DNA from: Gyromitra esculenta
Lineage: Eukaryota > Ascomycota > Pezizomycetes > Pezizales > Discinaceae
Direction: 5' to 3'
Assembly (NCBI GenBank): GCA_038503075.1
Contig: JBCAML010000015.1
Coordinates: 558,001 to 622,000 of the forward strand
DNA length: 64,000 nt
This document shows, piece by piece, positions 22,440-34,847 of this stretch; positions within the stretch are counted from its first letter, which is position 1; each line of letters starts with the position of its first letter. The translations under genes were made by a program, and so were the position numbers. The notes under the pieces are model-generated. The model was not told where the DNA came from. It ran no database searches and saw nothing but the letters and a program-made list of their open reading frames with translations.

Positions 22440-23279
22440 TTATAGAATGGGGCTTGGGGCTTTTTCTTTCTTTTGTAATCATGAAACGGGGTCGTTTGGT
22501 TTTGGGGTTTTTTGGTTTGATAGCATTGGGTGGCTGGGATGAATGATGATGATGATGCCTAAACTGGGGAATGGTTTGTATTTTGTATTTTCGTTTATAT
22601 CTTTACTGGGAGGCTTCCGGAGCACTTGACTTCTTTTCTATTTTGTTTTGATTGGCATTGGAGTATCAATGGTAGGTATTGCTTTACTTTATTTTTCGCC
22701 AGGGTAGTTCACACCCCCTCCTTTCATTAGCAGCTTTACTATAAGTTTTTCATACGAGATTTTTCCAGGGTCCTGTCCCTAAGTCTGCGGGCTAAGTTGT
22801 AATATCTGTCATGTATCCTATGTCCGTAACTCGATCCTCTAGGAAATTTGTTCCGAGTTAGGCTGCTAGCCAATTTATCAGACCAATTCGTATTGAGGAT
22901 TGGGGTCTCTATTCTGTTGGGCTACGTGCTATATATCGATATCTTCTCCCATCAGAATTTGATCTTCTTCCCACTAATCTATCCATTCGCCCTCCCCCAT
23001 CTTGCTGTAAAGAGTCTGTGAGAGCGGAAACGAGTTCGATTAGGTCCAAGTCTCCTCTTCTAAATCCCGCGTTGAACTTCTTCCATGGCATTCTCCCATA
23101 TGGTCATCGGCCGAATCGTCCTAGCTAAAATGCTGTAATTTCGTGTGCTTTCTTTTTACAAAACTTTCCAGATAACGCCGTCCCCGAAGATCTTTGTAGT
23201 CTTCTTTCTATACAGCAAAACTCGGATAATACAGTACATCCCACTCAACCCCAGCCTCTCACCAGTAAAACGCAACGTA
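22440..23279. other. intergenic between convergent genes
   Basis: T-rich 3' flank of the GATA gene and 3' flank of the IF3 gene. Nothing else was recognised. Confidence 0.6.
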
Positions 23280-24161
23280 TCATATTTCCCTCCCCAAAAC
23301 TCTCACTTCCCCTGTTAGCTTCGTCTCTTCCGTAGGCCTTAGTTCCTCCTTTGCGGCAATTGTTTCCCCTCCAACCTTAGGTTTCTCCACAGCATCTCCT
23401 CCCCTCGAAGAATTCTTTCTCTCCGGAAAAATTCCTCTCTGTATAGCCTCTATCTCCTCTAGTATCCTCAATTCTTCCTCTGTCTTCTTGGGCTTGTTCC
23501 CTTCAAAGTAGATCGTATACTGAATTCCGATACTGCCTTCCGAGTCCTTCCACACTCTCCCAAAATCTGCCGACAGTTTCTTGATATTCTCCACTAATTC
23601 TACCATCTTCCCTAGCGGTTGCTTTGCCATACCCTTCCTGACACCCAATACGACATCCACTCTATTCCCCTTCAGTAGAAAGTCGTTGATCTTCTTCATC
23701 TTGTGCTCGAAATCATTCGGTGCGGTGGCCCACGATATCTCAACCTTCTTGACAGTCTTGGTGGGATCTTTGTTTGTTCGTTTCTTCAACTTCCTAGTAT
23801 AATATGCAATCCTCTCCTCCTCCTCAAACCGCTCCTTGGAAACAAGCTTGCACATTACCGGCTCCGGCGCCTTGTGTGGGTTGACGCAGACGAGGTGGTA
23901 TTTTTCGCGGTCGTAATTGGCAAGAACGTAACTGAGTGAACTGAGCCCCTTGAAAGTCCCAGAAGCATCGATGAACTCTATGTCTTCGGTAATCCCGGAT
24001 ATCTTTCTGATCTCATCATCGCGGGGCAGCGTGTCTGGCTGGGCTGCGTAGGAGCGGGAAAGAATGGAATTGGCGGTGGGTAGTAGCCGTGGTGTTAAAG
24101 ACGGTATCATAAGTTGTCGGCGGATCAGGCCCGACTGGGCGAAGAGATGTCGTACGGACAT
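23280..24161 (-). CDS. mitochondrial translation initiation factor 3 (IF3/Aim23-like)
   Basis: Single exon, 293 residues. The N-terminus (MSVRHLFAQSGLIRRQLM, then LSRSYAAQ) is a likely mitochondrial presequence. The IF3 N-domain is seen in DIEFIDASGTFKGLSSLSYV and YHLVCVNPHKAPEPVMCKL, the latter like the bacterial DLV-...-P-PVC-...-D linker region. The C-domain is in EISWATAPNDFEHKMKKIND, the fungal version of the ribosome-contacting helix, followed by KGNRVDVVLGVRKG. A charged Lys/Glu-rich extension of about 60 residues closes the protein, as in other mitochondrial IF3 proteins. Role: promotes initiation on mitochondrial ribosomes. It is tail-to-tail with the GATA gene and is one of the few intronless genes here; sequence style and targeting signal are those of a normal nuclear gene. 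Confidence 0.88.
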   Translation of the reverse strand: MSVRHLFAQSGLIRRQLMIPSLTPRLLPTANSILSRSYAAQPDTLPRDDEIRKISGITEDIEFIDASGTFKGLSSLSYVLANYDREKYHLVCVNPHKAPEPVMCKLVSKERFEEEERIAYYTRKLKKRTNKDPTKTVKKVEISWATAPNDFEHKMKKINDFLLKGNRVDVVLGVRKGMAKQPLGKMVELVENIKKLSADFGRVWKDSEGSIGIQYTIYFEGNKPKKTEEELRILEEIEAIQRGIFPERKNSSRGGDAVEKPKVGGETIAAKEELRPTEETKLTGEVRVLGREI

Positions 24162-24785
24162 TTTTTATTTTTTATTTTTTTCGACTCTTGCTGTGGGTTC
24201 CGCTGGTGATGATTGAGGTCTTGAATACTCAGAAAAACTTCAGGGTAACTAAAATTCTTGGCGCTTAGTAAAGGGGATGATCGTATGTCTATTGTTTTTT
24301 AAAACTCAACTTTTGCCATCGAGAGTATTATAGCTACCTATAGTCAAATCTTCCAGAAAATATCATTCCGGCCCCGTACTTTATTCTTCTACCGGAGTGG
24401 CTTTGCGAGTGATATTTTGTGATTATTGATCTCAGTTGCAACGAACCTGCAGCAGCTATGATATATATCCGATGGGGGTGGCTTTTTCCCCGGAAAACTT
24501 TCTAAACACCTCCAGTGACACAATTTCAAGTGATGCTGAAAATTCAGGTCCACTATAACCTTAAACTACACGTTAAACAATAAAATAAGCTTATACGAAT
24601 ACTATTAGATATATTATTCTGGACATTTATATTTTAACCTCTTTTGTAGATCAAGGTCAATCTTTTTGTAAGTGGGGCGCCCGAGAACCTGGGCTGTACG
24701 GATTTTAAATAGACCTCTCTGAATTCAAATTTACTTAGACATCGACTCTTCGCTACACAGAATCCCCAGCAATTCGTACCCACTC

Positions 24786-26296
24786 TTAATAAATGTTCCA
24801 CAAAGAAACTTTTCCATCTTTAGCACCCCCCGCAATCCAATGCGTTGTTCTAACTCTTTCTCTCCTTCTCTCTTCTACCGTAACTACCGTAGCCACCGTA
24901 CCATCTTCCCTCTTCCCCTCCGTCTCTAGGACCTTCCCAAATGCAACGGCATAGCACCCTTCCCGATGCCACTTCAGCACAGCAAGCTCTTTCATAGTCT
25001 TCGTCGAATAAACCCGAATCCGTGCATCCCATCCAGCAGTTCCAAATATCTTACCGTCGGAACGTACGGAGATTGATTGCTGCCCTGAATGTTTCGTATT
25101 CACAACCTTAATAGGGCTAGAGGCTGAAGCCGTCGATGCGGTGACGGGCAAAGGATGCTTCGCAATGACAGCGTCGGCAGAGGAGGTGAGAAAGTAGGGG
25201 GCAATTTCTGGGGTCGGGGATACGGCGAGTGAGAGTACTTTTACATTTCACCAATCATACTATCTTAGTTTTCCATATGTCTAAAAATAAGGAAGTGTCT
25301 TTCTTACTTGGCTGTGAATGCGGATTTTGTAGGTATACCGTGTTCCAAGAGCCCTCGTTGAACTTGTACACAGCTGCGTGTCCACTTTCATATGCCGCGA
25401 CGAGTACTAATGCTCCCTCACAATACAGGATTTTTAGAGCCATAGCCATACCTAATTTTCACTAAATTAGTTTTACTGTTTCACTCTGTATGGGGAGGGG
25501 GGCCATGAGAAAACCTGTCTTGACCTCCGTCGTCCCAACTGCAGCATGAACCCTCTCCTTAGTTGGTAGTCTCATGATATCAACCTGCGGATCTAATCAG
25601 CCTTGACCCATATACCGCTGGCAAAATTTCATACGGAGTTAGAATTAAGTGAACTAGGTACTGCAATTAACAGAGTTTCTTCTGTTTCTTCTTTACCTCC
25701 ACTTCCATGTTCTATACACATAGCAAATCCGCAGAAATTGAGTGCGTTCACATCCAGCGCGGTCAACAACCAGGGGCTTCGGCGATGTCCCGCCCCTTCC
25801 TCGACAGGTAATGCAGTATCCAATCCAGCTTCATCTTGTGGGCTACCTAGCTTCCAGACAAGGAGCTTATTATCTCTTCCATGACTGATATTTTATATGT
25901 TAGCCAATTTGATGTTTAATGCAACGAATCAGACCTTCACAATACGGGTGAGGTCCGATGGTGATTCTATTGGACGTCCAAGGCCCTATATTACGCCATA
26001 GTTTGCAAAAAAAGTCAAAGAAAAAAGATAAGCAGGGGATGAGAAAAAACGAACGTTAGGATCCTTCCACCCCATTCTGCGACATTCATCACGGCCCCTT
26101 CATGCGCTCTCCAGACAGCAACTGGGCGTCTCGTACCGACGTTCCAAACAACAACCCACCCATCGGCATCCGCCGTGATGAGCCTCTCATTTTCTCGCGT
26201 AAAGGCTACTGCATGTATCTGCGCTGAGTGGCCTCTGAGTACGTAGACTGGTTGCACCGGCCGCTCCTGCTGTTGCTGTTGGCCACTGGTGAGCAT
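24786..26296 (-). CDS. WD40-repeat ASTRA complex subunit Asa1-like
   Basis: Five exons, complement(join(24786..25237,25308..25451,25515..25584,25635..25884,26055..26296)), give 385 residues. WD40 blades are visible: [17 protein letters not shown] with [11 protein letters not shown], then [37 protein letters not shown] (given here in two parts by the family), and the closing [11 protein letters not shown]. The order, with an N-terminal VLRGH and the long insert after LLVWKL, matches Asa1 of the ASTRA complex, which works with Tel2-Tti1-Tti2 in PIKK assembly and chromatin functions in yeast (established there). The 170-nt intron 1 is longer than the others; splitting it would bring in a stop, so one intron is preferred. 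Start at 26296 in [13 protein letters not shown]. It diverges from RPA3. Confidence 0.85.
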
Positions 26297-26782
26297 GATG
26301 TCGTTAGCTTACTATAAGAATAAAGAACGAGAACGAGATACTGTATTTTATCTGTTATATCAGATTGTATTGAAGTTTTTACTACAGGTTTGTCATGTTT
26401 GACGAGGCTCAGAACCCCTTGATATAGTAGTCAGCTCAGATAACAAAACCCTAACCCTATATATTTAAGAGTGATATTCCATGACAGGAGCAAATAGCTA
26501 TGATAATCTCAAATGATTCCGTATTTATTGATCCTGAGAGGAGCAAGGGGTAGAGCGGAAGAAGCCATAGTCGTCTCCATGCAATTTGAGCCTCGAAGCG
26601 CCGAAGCGCCGATCCATGCGGCGTTAAGCCTAGCTAGGTCAAGAGTGAGGCTCTGGTCGCGACAAACCCACTGTACACGTCGAGTCAACGACACCAACAG
26701 AACGCGTCTACCCCCCAGAATACCAGACAAAACCTCGCAAACCATTTTCCCATCATCCATCACATAACGCTTTATTTTCATC
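26297..26782. promoter_or_regulatory. divergent promoter ASA1-like / RPA3, with telomere-like box
   Basis: 486 bp between the two start codons. CCCTAACCCTA at 26449-26459 is almost two units of the fungal telomere repeat and is a candidate binding site for a Myb/Tbf1-type factor. Confidence 0.55.
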
Positions 26783-27244
26783 ATGGCCGAACAGTCCCCT
26801 CGTATCAACGCACCGCTGCTCGAACAGTTCCAGGGCCGGATCGTTCGCGTCGTGTGCAAGGTCGTCGAGTTACGTGGCGATAAGGCGGTAGTCGATTCGC
26901 ATGGCAGCATCACGGTTGTTCTCGACAGGGTATGTGATCTCTCTCTATCAAGTCCCTGGCAGATTTTTTTACTAAGTAGGAGTATGGGAAAATAGGATAG
27001 CAATCTCACGGTTGGTCATGCTGCGGAATTGGTGGGGAAGGTCCAACCAGATCTTACGCTCAAAGTGCTGAACTCCATGGATTTTGGACTGAATGTTGGT
27101 TAGTTGTCTCTTCATTCCTTCTGCGGCATTTGCGGGACATAAAGTGGTGCTGACTTTTGGGGGGATGTATTACTAGATTTCGACATTTATGATGCACTAG
27201 TAGGGGTGAACCATCAGTATAAGGAGGTTTTTTACGATAGCTAA
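26783..27244 (+). CDS. replication protein A subunit 3 (RPA14-like)
   Basis: Smallest subunit of the single-stranded-DNA-binding complex RPA, used in replication and repair. Exons join(26783..26929,26996..27098,27177..27244) give 105 residues, close to the usual 110-120. A single OB-fold is suggested by MAEQSPRINAPLLEQFQGR, VRVVCKVVELRGDKAVVDSH, then GKVQPDLTLKVLNSMDFG and the C-terminal helix VNHQYKEVF. The ending DFGLNVDFDIYDALVGVNH is typical of fungal Ssb3/Rfa3. Introns are 66 and 78 nt, phases 0 and 1. Little room for another identity. Confidence 0.9.
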
Positions 27245-28452
27245 AGCACCACCTGGTTTGGTGGGGAGGGAGGAATGCGTGTGACGGAGCGTTGTATTGG
27301 GAACCGTGACTGGCAGAATGTGTAATGGTGTAATGTGTGTGATCACCGATACTATTATATCCGGAAATGGATGATAGGCCGCATTATTTTTCCTTCTGAA
27401 GCTTATGGCTATGATTAGAAAGGCCAGTTTGATTGGAAGCATAAAATGGGTAATGAACTCACCCTCTCGAGGGCAGCTCTTAGATAAGAATGGAGCAAAA
27501 CGAAGTGATAATATACTCATAAGAAGAGATCGAGAAGGTGTGGGAAGGTATAGGTGAGTGAGCAAAAAGAAAGTAGATGGGGGAGAAGAAGTGGCAATGG
27601 GTGGAGGGCGGATAATCGAGGGCGAAGTGATGAACGAGTTTTAATGGGAGACGAGAGAAGAAAGCGGCTGGCCGGGACGATTCTCAAGAGATGAGTATTG
27701 AGGATAAACTCTTAGGGTTTACGTCTAGGAGTCTTTCCTGCAGTTGATTCCTGAATTATAATGGAGGGTCATTTCGCCATAATACAAACTACGATGTAGC
27801 TTATCAATGAAAACCATCACCAACTAAGAGCTACCTGCATTAAGTCAATCTCTTGACCTCAGATAATGGAAGGGCTAGAGTACTTTGTACTACAAGATAT
27901 CATTTTCTTGGGATGTATGTAATCTGCCTCTCATTATCAAGAAGAATTTCTGGAATCTCTACAAGGAGTTCTCCTTAATTATAATGGTTTGTTTAGGGGG
28001 ATTCCTGATAAAAGCCTAATGGTTGGGTAATAAATAATATGGCTTGGGGTGGTTGACTCTACTATTGGACAACACGTTAACTACATGTAATACTCATTTG
28101 ACGACTTAGGCCTAGGATAGCTAGCTACGTATATTACACGTATTCAGGAAACACTTTACGGGCAGCGAGGGTTTTCAGATCGCATTACGGATCCTCACTC
28201 GATATTTAATCTACTTTCTAACGTCACTCTAGTAGACGAGGAGAACAAGAAACCCAAACAAATGGTTTAGTTAACAAACTGAATGGACTAAAATTTCCCA
28301 CTAATTGGCTTTGCAGTAATCTTAAATACATGCGCACTTAATTTCGTTGATTTCTATCAGTATTGCCTGGTGATGTACCCTTCTATCCAGACGTATAGTA
28401 CCACCTTCCTCCGAAATTAACCGACACGATTAAAAGAAATTCTCCATTTATG
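27245..28452. other. intergenic, no gene recognised
   Basis: AT-rich 1.2 kb with one TACATGTA (28082). Nothing coding was recognised; a 122-codon antisense frame just after RPA3 has no domain. Confidence 0.55.
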
Positions 28453-30570
28453 TTACTTGAGTGTACTCGAAGGAGTTTCTATGGACTTTTCTGAGAATCT
28501 CGTTGAGGGTTTTTTGGGATTTTGGGATCTTTGGCGCCGCCACTCGATATTGCACTCGCCGCCCAAGCGCCTCGTAAGAGACATCAAAATAACCTGCCTG
28601 GCTATGCTCGGAATGCTACTACCTCTGTCAACCATGAACGGAAACATTTTCACAATCGTGTTTTTAGTCTTCCTCTCCACACCCCCGATTTTGCCAAGTG
28701 CCTCCAGCCGAGCAAGCTTCTCGAACTGAAAGAACGCGGCCTTCCAATCTTTAAGGAGGTAGAGTTTGATCTCGTGCAGACGAAACGAGTATGGATCATT
28801 CTCTATATTTCTCCGCCTGGATGGGTCTGGGTCTTGATAGACTCTTCGACCGAGAACGTCCATAGAGCCCATCTGACTCCGAATATCTTTCTTCACCTGA
28901 GATTTGCTTTGGTGGAGGTACTCGTCGTAGTTGGAAACAAAGGCGATCAGTGATGCGTGCTTGTTGAATTTGATCGGCTTAAGAAACGGACCGTACATTG
29001 CGATTGCTGGAATCACATTGGTGAGATCACAGGTTGTAAGAGAGGTGATATCGATTCTATCGAATTTACTAGTAAAATTGTTTTCGACTAGCATACTTGG
29101 GACTATATTCCGATCCCCGTTGCTGATGAGGATGATCTGAAGATCTAATTTGGTTATCTGGCTGGCAAATTTCAAAAATTCGGCTTTGACGTGGATATAA
29201 AGCGCGCCATAGAGATCATTGTTCGGGACACCGTTTTCCTTGCCGCTCTTCAGTATGCTCTCCGTGTCCCATTCGAGGAGAGGGTCAGAGTTATTTTGTA
29301 GTAACCAGGTCACTTCCCGGGTCGGTTCCTGGGTTAGGTCCTCAGGTGGTATCAATTCGTCTGCGATGTGGAAGCTGTGATACATGTATTATTATTAGAA
29401 TCAGAGAGCTTTATCCAGGTACATGCTTAGGTGGAGAAGATATACTTACAAGTTTGGTTCAGTAAAGTGACCACGATAAGTACCGAACGGCAAAACAAGC
29501 CCGTCTTCGAAGAATTTTTCTCTAGCAAGTCGATGTTGTGGCTTTAGGGAGTGCAGTTCTTTATCTCTGTTATCGTTCTGGCTTACACCCATCACCATCT
29601 CTCTTCTTTTCTCCTCGGCTTCTTCGAGTGTAGTGTTATTATCAAGGACATGGCCCATCTGGAGCCACACAGACCACGGAAATAGGGCCTTCATATTGGC
29701 AGAAGGTCCAAGCCTGAAGGATCCAGGGAAGATTTTTTCCGGAAACCCTTTATCAGCCGAACGGTTCAATATGTGACAGAAGATGTCTGGGTAGAGCCTA
29801 TCGAACAACGTTGCTTTAAGTAGTTCAGAGATACCCGTAGGTAGCCTTGCTGAATACAAAACATGAAGAGCTATCTCGGCGGCCTCCTCGGCGGGGAGTA
29901 AGCCAAATATGAGAAGGACGAGCACATTTTTAATGCAAGCCAGTTCAACGCAGTCACTGATGGTGATCGTGCATTTATTATTAAAAGTGCTAGGAAGACC
30001 GTTGATAGTGCTTATGATACTCCCAAGGTTTCCAGTATCTAAGGAAATCGAAGTAAAGTTAACATAAAAATTCCTTGTAAGGAAAAAATAATAATAATTC
30101 AGATCGTAAAATCATACCCACAAAACACAAATCTAGATCCTTCTTCCAGTTATTTCCTTCATTCTCTTTAAGCTTTAGAATGTCGAATGCCGGTTGGCTC
30201 CCCCAACCGATGTTTCCCCAATACGACTCGTTATTCAACCAGCTCGGATTTCGATCCTCCAAAACGTAGCGAGGAAGCCAGGTATTCTTGGCCATGGGTG
30301 ATTGACAAGAGACCCTATGAACGGTCCAATGATTCTCCTGACATTGCTTACTGCAATACTTTTTATCCAGTAAATATAAGAGAAACAAGTGATAGGAAGG
30401 TTACTATAGCTTACCTTAACTAGCCGGCAACCTTTACATACAAGGGTTCCTTCCAACAGGCAACCGCCGTTGTAGAGACCTGGAGAAAAACGAGCGCAAT
30501 ATTTGATGTACTTGCAACCCAAAGACGCCAGAACAGAGGTAGGGTCTGGAGGATGAAAAGCTGCGGCCAT
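28453..30570 (-). CDS. MYND zinc finger and DUF4470 protein
   Basis: Four exons, complement(join(28453..29374,29450..30038,30118..30358,30415..30570)), give 635 residues with all phases consistent. The N-terminal MYND finger is split by the first intron: VCKGCRLVKYC, SKQCQENHW, HRVSC, i.e. the CxxC...YCxxxCQxxHWxxH...C pattern of MYND protein-interaction modules. It is followed by PAFDILKLKENEGNNWKKDL and LCFVDTGNLGSIISTINGLP, the typical start of DUF4470 in fungal proteins; the rest is the long alpha-rich region common to this family. No SET domain is seen, so methyltransferase activity is not suggested. Function of the family is unknown; many fungi carry several paralogues. It diverges from LAS1 across about 620 bp. 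Confidence 0.85.
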
Positions 30571-31194
30571 GGTGTTTTAGACTGATGAAACCAGTGCCTC
30601 TATTAGGAGTAATAGCAAAAACAAAGAGAAAAAGAGAAAAAATGTGGAAACTAAAATACCAGTGGAGGGTTTTGATTTTGTTAAATAAAAGTGGGAGATC
30701 AGAGAACGCGGCCTATTTAAATGGGCGCCGAGAACCATGTTCAGCTCGGCGAATACTGATACAGTCCTTTCAATGGCCCGCATAAGATTCTCCACCGAAT
30801 TCAATTTCTAGTGCGGAATAAAATTTTATCAGCAACTACGGATGGACACTAAAGGCACTCAAACGTATTACGAGGAATTCGAGCAACTCCTGAGATGATG
30901 ATCAGTGCTATCTAGATTACTAGTATCCCCGAGCTCTAACTTTAATCATGAGGCATATCAAGCTAATAAATAACACGCTATATGACTACATGTACATGCA
31001 TATATAAGTTAAGACTTAGCCGCTAATATCTTTCCGTATAATACCTTAAGGGAAATTCAGAAGGAAATTCATCAGCAATGATTGAGATTACATGGAAGTA
31101 TGCGTCCCTTGGTTGGTTACCCGGCCATTCTTGGTAGATGGAAGTCTCAACTCGTGCAAGGTATCAAAAGCAACCCAAAGAAACTATCTTGAAA
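30571..31194. promoter_or_regulatory. divergent intergenic region MYND gene / LAS1
   Basis: 624 bp between two start codons; contains TACATGTA at 30987. No other motif was identified. Confidence 0.4.
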
Positions 31195-32903
31195 ATGTCC
31201 CGCTATCACCCTCGCATCGTTGCCTGGCGGTCCCCCGAAGATCTCACTGAAGTCAAGAGTGCCTTTTTCCCAGCTTCCAATGACACCAACCAGCGCCGCA
31301 TGGCATTGGCCAAGGTTACAGATCCCGTTCAAAGCAAAGCGATCCAAATTCGCTGACATTGCGCTATAGGTTCGCGCCTGGACCGTCCGAGGGCGATTAC
31401 CACACGCAATTGAAGCAACAGCAATTCTGACCGAAGCGGTCCTTCATGATACTCCTGAAGCTTCACAGTTGAATGTACGACTAGCTTATTCGACGGCGAT
31501 CTGTCGGTACGTATCTACGAAGCAGAATAGAGGAAAGAGTAAAGGACTGAAAATGAAAGAATCGCATTAGGTTTGTAAACGGTCTGCTAGATCCCGGGCA
31601 ACAGTCTCAGTTCGCTTTACCTATGCATACGCTTGCGCGCAACCTGAATCTTCCAGCCTCGTTTGTCGAGATCCGTCACGCGGCGACACATGAAGCACTG
31701 CCTTCTATATCTGTATTACGGACTGTCGCGGTTAGAGCTTTGGACTGGCTGTGGGCAAATTATTGGAGTGCTGTTGGGGCTACTGCCACGACAGATGGTA
31801 CGGCTGTGGGCGATGAACGAGTACAGTTATCACGGGCACGGTTGGCATTGAAACGGTGGCGACAATTGAGGAGGGACAACCCACACAAAGAGCTAAAACA
31901 AGGGGACTCAAGGCCAGAGAGTCGGGAAGCTTTCGCAATTATTAAAGAGTGTATTGCGATTTGCAAAGATGAGGAAGGAAGAGATGCTCTAGTAGACGCA
32001 TTCTTGGAAGAAAAGGCGCTTATTCCTGCCGGGAAAAAGTATGCCAATTCCTGCCGTTTCCTTCTCTTTCCCGAAAACCGCTAAAAATAAGCTCTATCTC
32101 AGCAAATACTAACCTTTGAGCCTACAGAAAGTCGCCCTTAATGAACGGAGCAATCCACCTTTGGCTTCCACTTCTAGAATCAATTGATCCCTCCGTTAAT
32201 AGTTTCGCCGATCACCTATTGACATCAATGCTGGAAATCTTCACATATTCACAAGAATCGCTAATAGCACAGCCCACCGAATCCTCTCCTGTCGATGGTT
32301 ACTCTCCTGAGTTCATCGAAGCGATCCTAACGTGGCTTCAAACTCTCACATCTACATTCACGTCAGCGGGGCTGAGAATGTCATTCGGCAGTCATTCATC
32401 TAGCCCGGTTAACTTGGATGAGCTAGTCAAGCAGTGCATTCTACACCCTACTGAGTGGTTCGTTGTTATATATCCTTATCCCATGTAGACTTTTGCTGAT
32501 ACGCGATCTTTCCTTTGGCAACAGGGGTATTCGATTTCTCCGCCACCTTGTTAAAGAACATCCTTCCATCGCCAATAAGTACAGCGAAGTAGTAGAAATG
32601 GCTGCAACACAAGTGATACTCCCAGCCATAAACTCGAAAGCCGAGCCGTTAAAACAGATTAAGGGTAGCAAAACAGATGGTGGAAAGAGATCCATTGAAG
32701 AAATAGAGGAGGAGATCAAATCCTTCGAAGCTAGGTTTGAAGCCATGCAGCGACAGCGCACAGAATTGGAGGCAGGGCTACGAAACGACAGTTCAGCATT
32801 GGTGCCAGATGATAGCATGATGGAGGTGGAAGGTGGACAAATGGTGGGGAGGTGGAGAAAATGGAGTGGGGAATGGGTCCCGAGGCCTATTGGCGTTCTA
32901 TAA
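31195..32903 (+). CDS. LAS1: Las1, pre-rRNA ITS2 endonuclease
   Basis: HEPN-type ribonuclease that cuts ITS2 of the pre-rRNA together with the kinase Grc3 (established for yeast Las1). Five exons, join(31195..31314,31370..31506,31571..32038,32128..32457,32525..32903), give 477 residues. The N-terminus HPRIVAWRSPEDLTEVKSAF and then VRAWTVRGRLPHAIEAT, RFVNGLLDPGQQ are diagnostic of the Las1 family. The catalytic R-x4-H of the HEPN domain is RHAATH (Arg121, His126), followed by EALPSISVLRTVAVRALDWL. The C-terminus has a predicted coiled coil (IEEIEEEIKSFEARFEAMQR) and the short conserved tail with GRWRKWSGEW, which in yeast contacts Grc3. The start at 31195 gives the family-typical first residues; an upstream in-frame ATG at 31138 is disfavoured. 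Confidence 0.94.
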
Positions 32904-33728
32904 CGGCGTAAAATATAGACCAGAAGCATTGCAAACCCCTCCAACATCCGCTAGATAGTCGGTCTCTAAATATATAACTATTTGAGACTGAACTATTACC
33001 GTGTTAGAGTTTTCCTCGATAAGATGGGAAAATACCTGCATCTAGGTAAAAACGGTGGTAGCGACAATAATGAGGAAGATATTGAAATAAGCAGTTACCG
33101 AGTGATTACACGTGATGAAACTACAACACAAGAAGCCATCCGTTCATTTCCTTAACATTTATACCTAATACTTTTGCATACGTATTGCCTACTCCTTTAT
33201 AAGCGGTACCTCATCTACCAATCTTTGCACGGGAAATTTAAGCATCAATAGATCGGGTTTGGGCTTCCTGATATAGGCTACTATTGCCACTCGAGTTTAA
33301 TATATCTCACTTCCGCCAATGCGCTCCCGATGTTTCTATTAGGGGCCGGATCTGGACATTCTTTATTACTAATCAAATTAGTATCCTCTAGTCAGGGATC
33401 CAGGTATTAGTTTTACTTCTAAGGTATCAATTACAATCACTAGCATTGTGTCGATACTTCTGTTTAACATATATCCAAGATTTCTCATGATTCTAATAAA
33501 TGTTATATCAGGATTTGACATAGACAGTTTAGGTGACGATGATGCTACCAAGGTAGATGCTCCTCAAAAAGCGCGAGAGAAAGTGGCATTCAATTAGGGT
33601 TCTAGTGTGTTACATTACATATACTATATCTAGGCCTACATGTAGTTTATATGAATCCACGAGTACCTTAGATTACACGTATATATCCACACTCGATATT
33701 AGAACTAAAGCCCGTGCTTACTTTCTAT
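32904..33728. other. intergenic, no gene recognised
   Basis: AT-rich sequence between two convergent stops; TACATGTA at 33637. Nothing coding recognised. Confidence 0.55.
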
Positions 33729-34847
33729 CTATTCCATGGCCATTGAGACATGATGCCCATGAGCTTTCAAAAGTGCATGCTGACGAGCTCTATCAAGATC
33801 AAACGTAACCATTTCAGCACACATTTCTTCGACCGTGATTTCAGGTTCCCAGCCTAGCTTGGTTTTTGCTTTTGTCGGGTCCCCCAGCAGTGATTCAACC
33901 TCTGCCGGGCGAAAGTAACGCGGGGATATTTTAACGATGACATCTCCCACTTTGACGGCAGGTGCCTTCATCGCATCAGTTACGGTGACGACGGCGCCGA
34001 TTTCATCTACTCCTTCGCCAGAGAACTCGATTATCAAACCGGTGTAAGCCGCAGCCATCCGCACAAACTCGCGAACGGAGAGCTGTCTGCCGGTTGCAAT
34101 AACGAAATCGTCCGGTTCATCCTGTTGGAGCATCATCCACTGCATGCGCACGTAGTCTTTAGCATGGCCCCAGTCGCGGAGAGAGTCGATGTTGCCTAGA
34201 AATAGAACTTTCTCGAGACCTTGCGCGATATTGGTGATTCCGCGTGTAATCTTGCGAGTGACAAAAGTTTCACCGCGGCGTGGAGATTCATGGTTAAACA
34301 GAATACCATTGCAAGCATATATACCGTAGGATTCGCGATAGTTTATAGTAATCCAATAAGCATAGAGTTTAGCCACGCCATAGGGTGAGCGGGGATGAAA
34401 TGGAGTGGTCTCCGTCTGCGGAGTTTCCTGCACAAGACCGTAGAGCTCCGAAGAAGAGGCTTGGTAGAAACGGGTTTTCCTCTCTAGGCCGAGGAAGCGG
34501 ATCGCTTCAAGTAGGCGAAGCGTGCCAATCGCGTCGACATTGCTTGTGTATTCTGGCGCTTCAAACGAGACGGCCACATGCGATTGCGCTCCGAGATTGT
34601 AGACTTCATCGGGCTTCACCTCACTCAGGATGCGAGTGAGATTGGAGCTATCGGTTAAATCCCCGTAATGGAGACGGAAGCGCGAATTCTTTATGTGGGG
34701 TTCTTCGTATATGTGATCCACGCGCCCTGTGTTGAAAAGTGAAGCGCGGCGCTTGATACCGTGGACTTCATAGTTCTTGGAGAGTAGGAATTCCGCAAGA
34801 TAAGAGCCATCCTGGCCTGTAACACCGGTGATGAGGGCTTTTTTCAT
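33729..34847 (-). CDS. gmd: GDP-mannose 4,6-dehydratase, bacterial-like
   Basis: First step of de novo GDP-L-fucose synthesis: GDP-mannose to GDP-4-dehydro-6-deoxymannose, NADP-dependent. One exon, 372 residues, the length of E. coli Gmd. Extended SDR hallmarks: [19 protein letters not shown] (cofactor loop, 5-23), [42 protein letters not shown], the S-S-E catalytic group in QASSSELYG (Glu134) and Tyr156-x3-Lys160 in [12 protein letters not shown]. The C-terminal part has [17 protein letters not shown], the substrate-binding region. The start at 34847 gives the family N-terminus; the frame runs on upstream to an ATG at 34961 and would add 38 residues with a hydrophobic segment, which I treat as leader. 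It lacks introns while most genes around have 1-6, and pairs with fcl 1.7 kb upstream on the same strand. Confidence 0.95.
   Translation of the reverse strand: MKKALITGVTGQDGSYLAEFLLSKNYEVHGIKRRASLFNTGRVDHIYEEPHIKNSRFRLHYGDLTDSSNLTRILSEVKPDEVYNLGAQSHVAVSFEAPEYTSNVDAIGTLRLLEAIRFLGLERKTRFYQASSSELYGLVQETPQTETTPFHPRSPYGVAKLYAYWITINYRESYGIYACNGILFNHESPRRGETFVTRKITRGITNIAQGLEKVLFLGNIDSLRDWGHAKDYVRMQWMMLQQDEPDDFVIATGRQLSVREFVRMAAAYTGLIIEFSGEGVDEIGAVVTVTDAMKAPAVKVGDVIVKISPRYFRPAEVESLLGDPTKAKTKLGWEPEITVEEMCAEMVTFDLDRARQHALLKAHGHHVSMAME

Noticed and set aside
26449..26459. Interstitial telomere or chromosome end
   Set aside because: Fewer than two repeat units inside a promoter with genes on both sides; a regulatory box is more likely.
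26509..27009. 166-codon frame antisense to RPA3
   Set aside because: RPA3 on the opposite strand is well supported by three spliced exons.
28522..28953. 143-codon frame on the + strand
   Set aside because: Antisense to the last exon of the MYND-DUF4470 gene.
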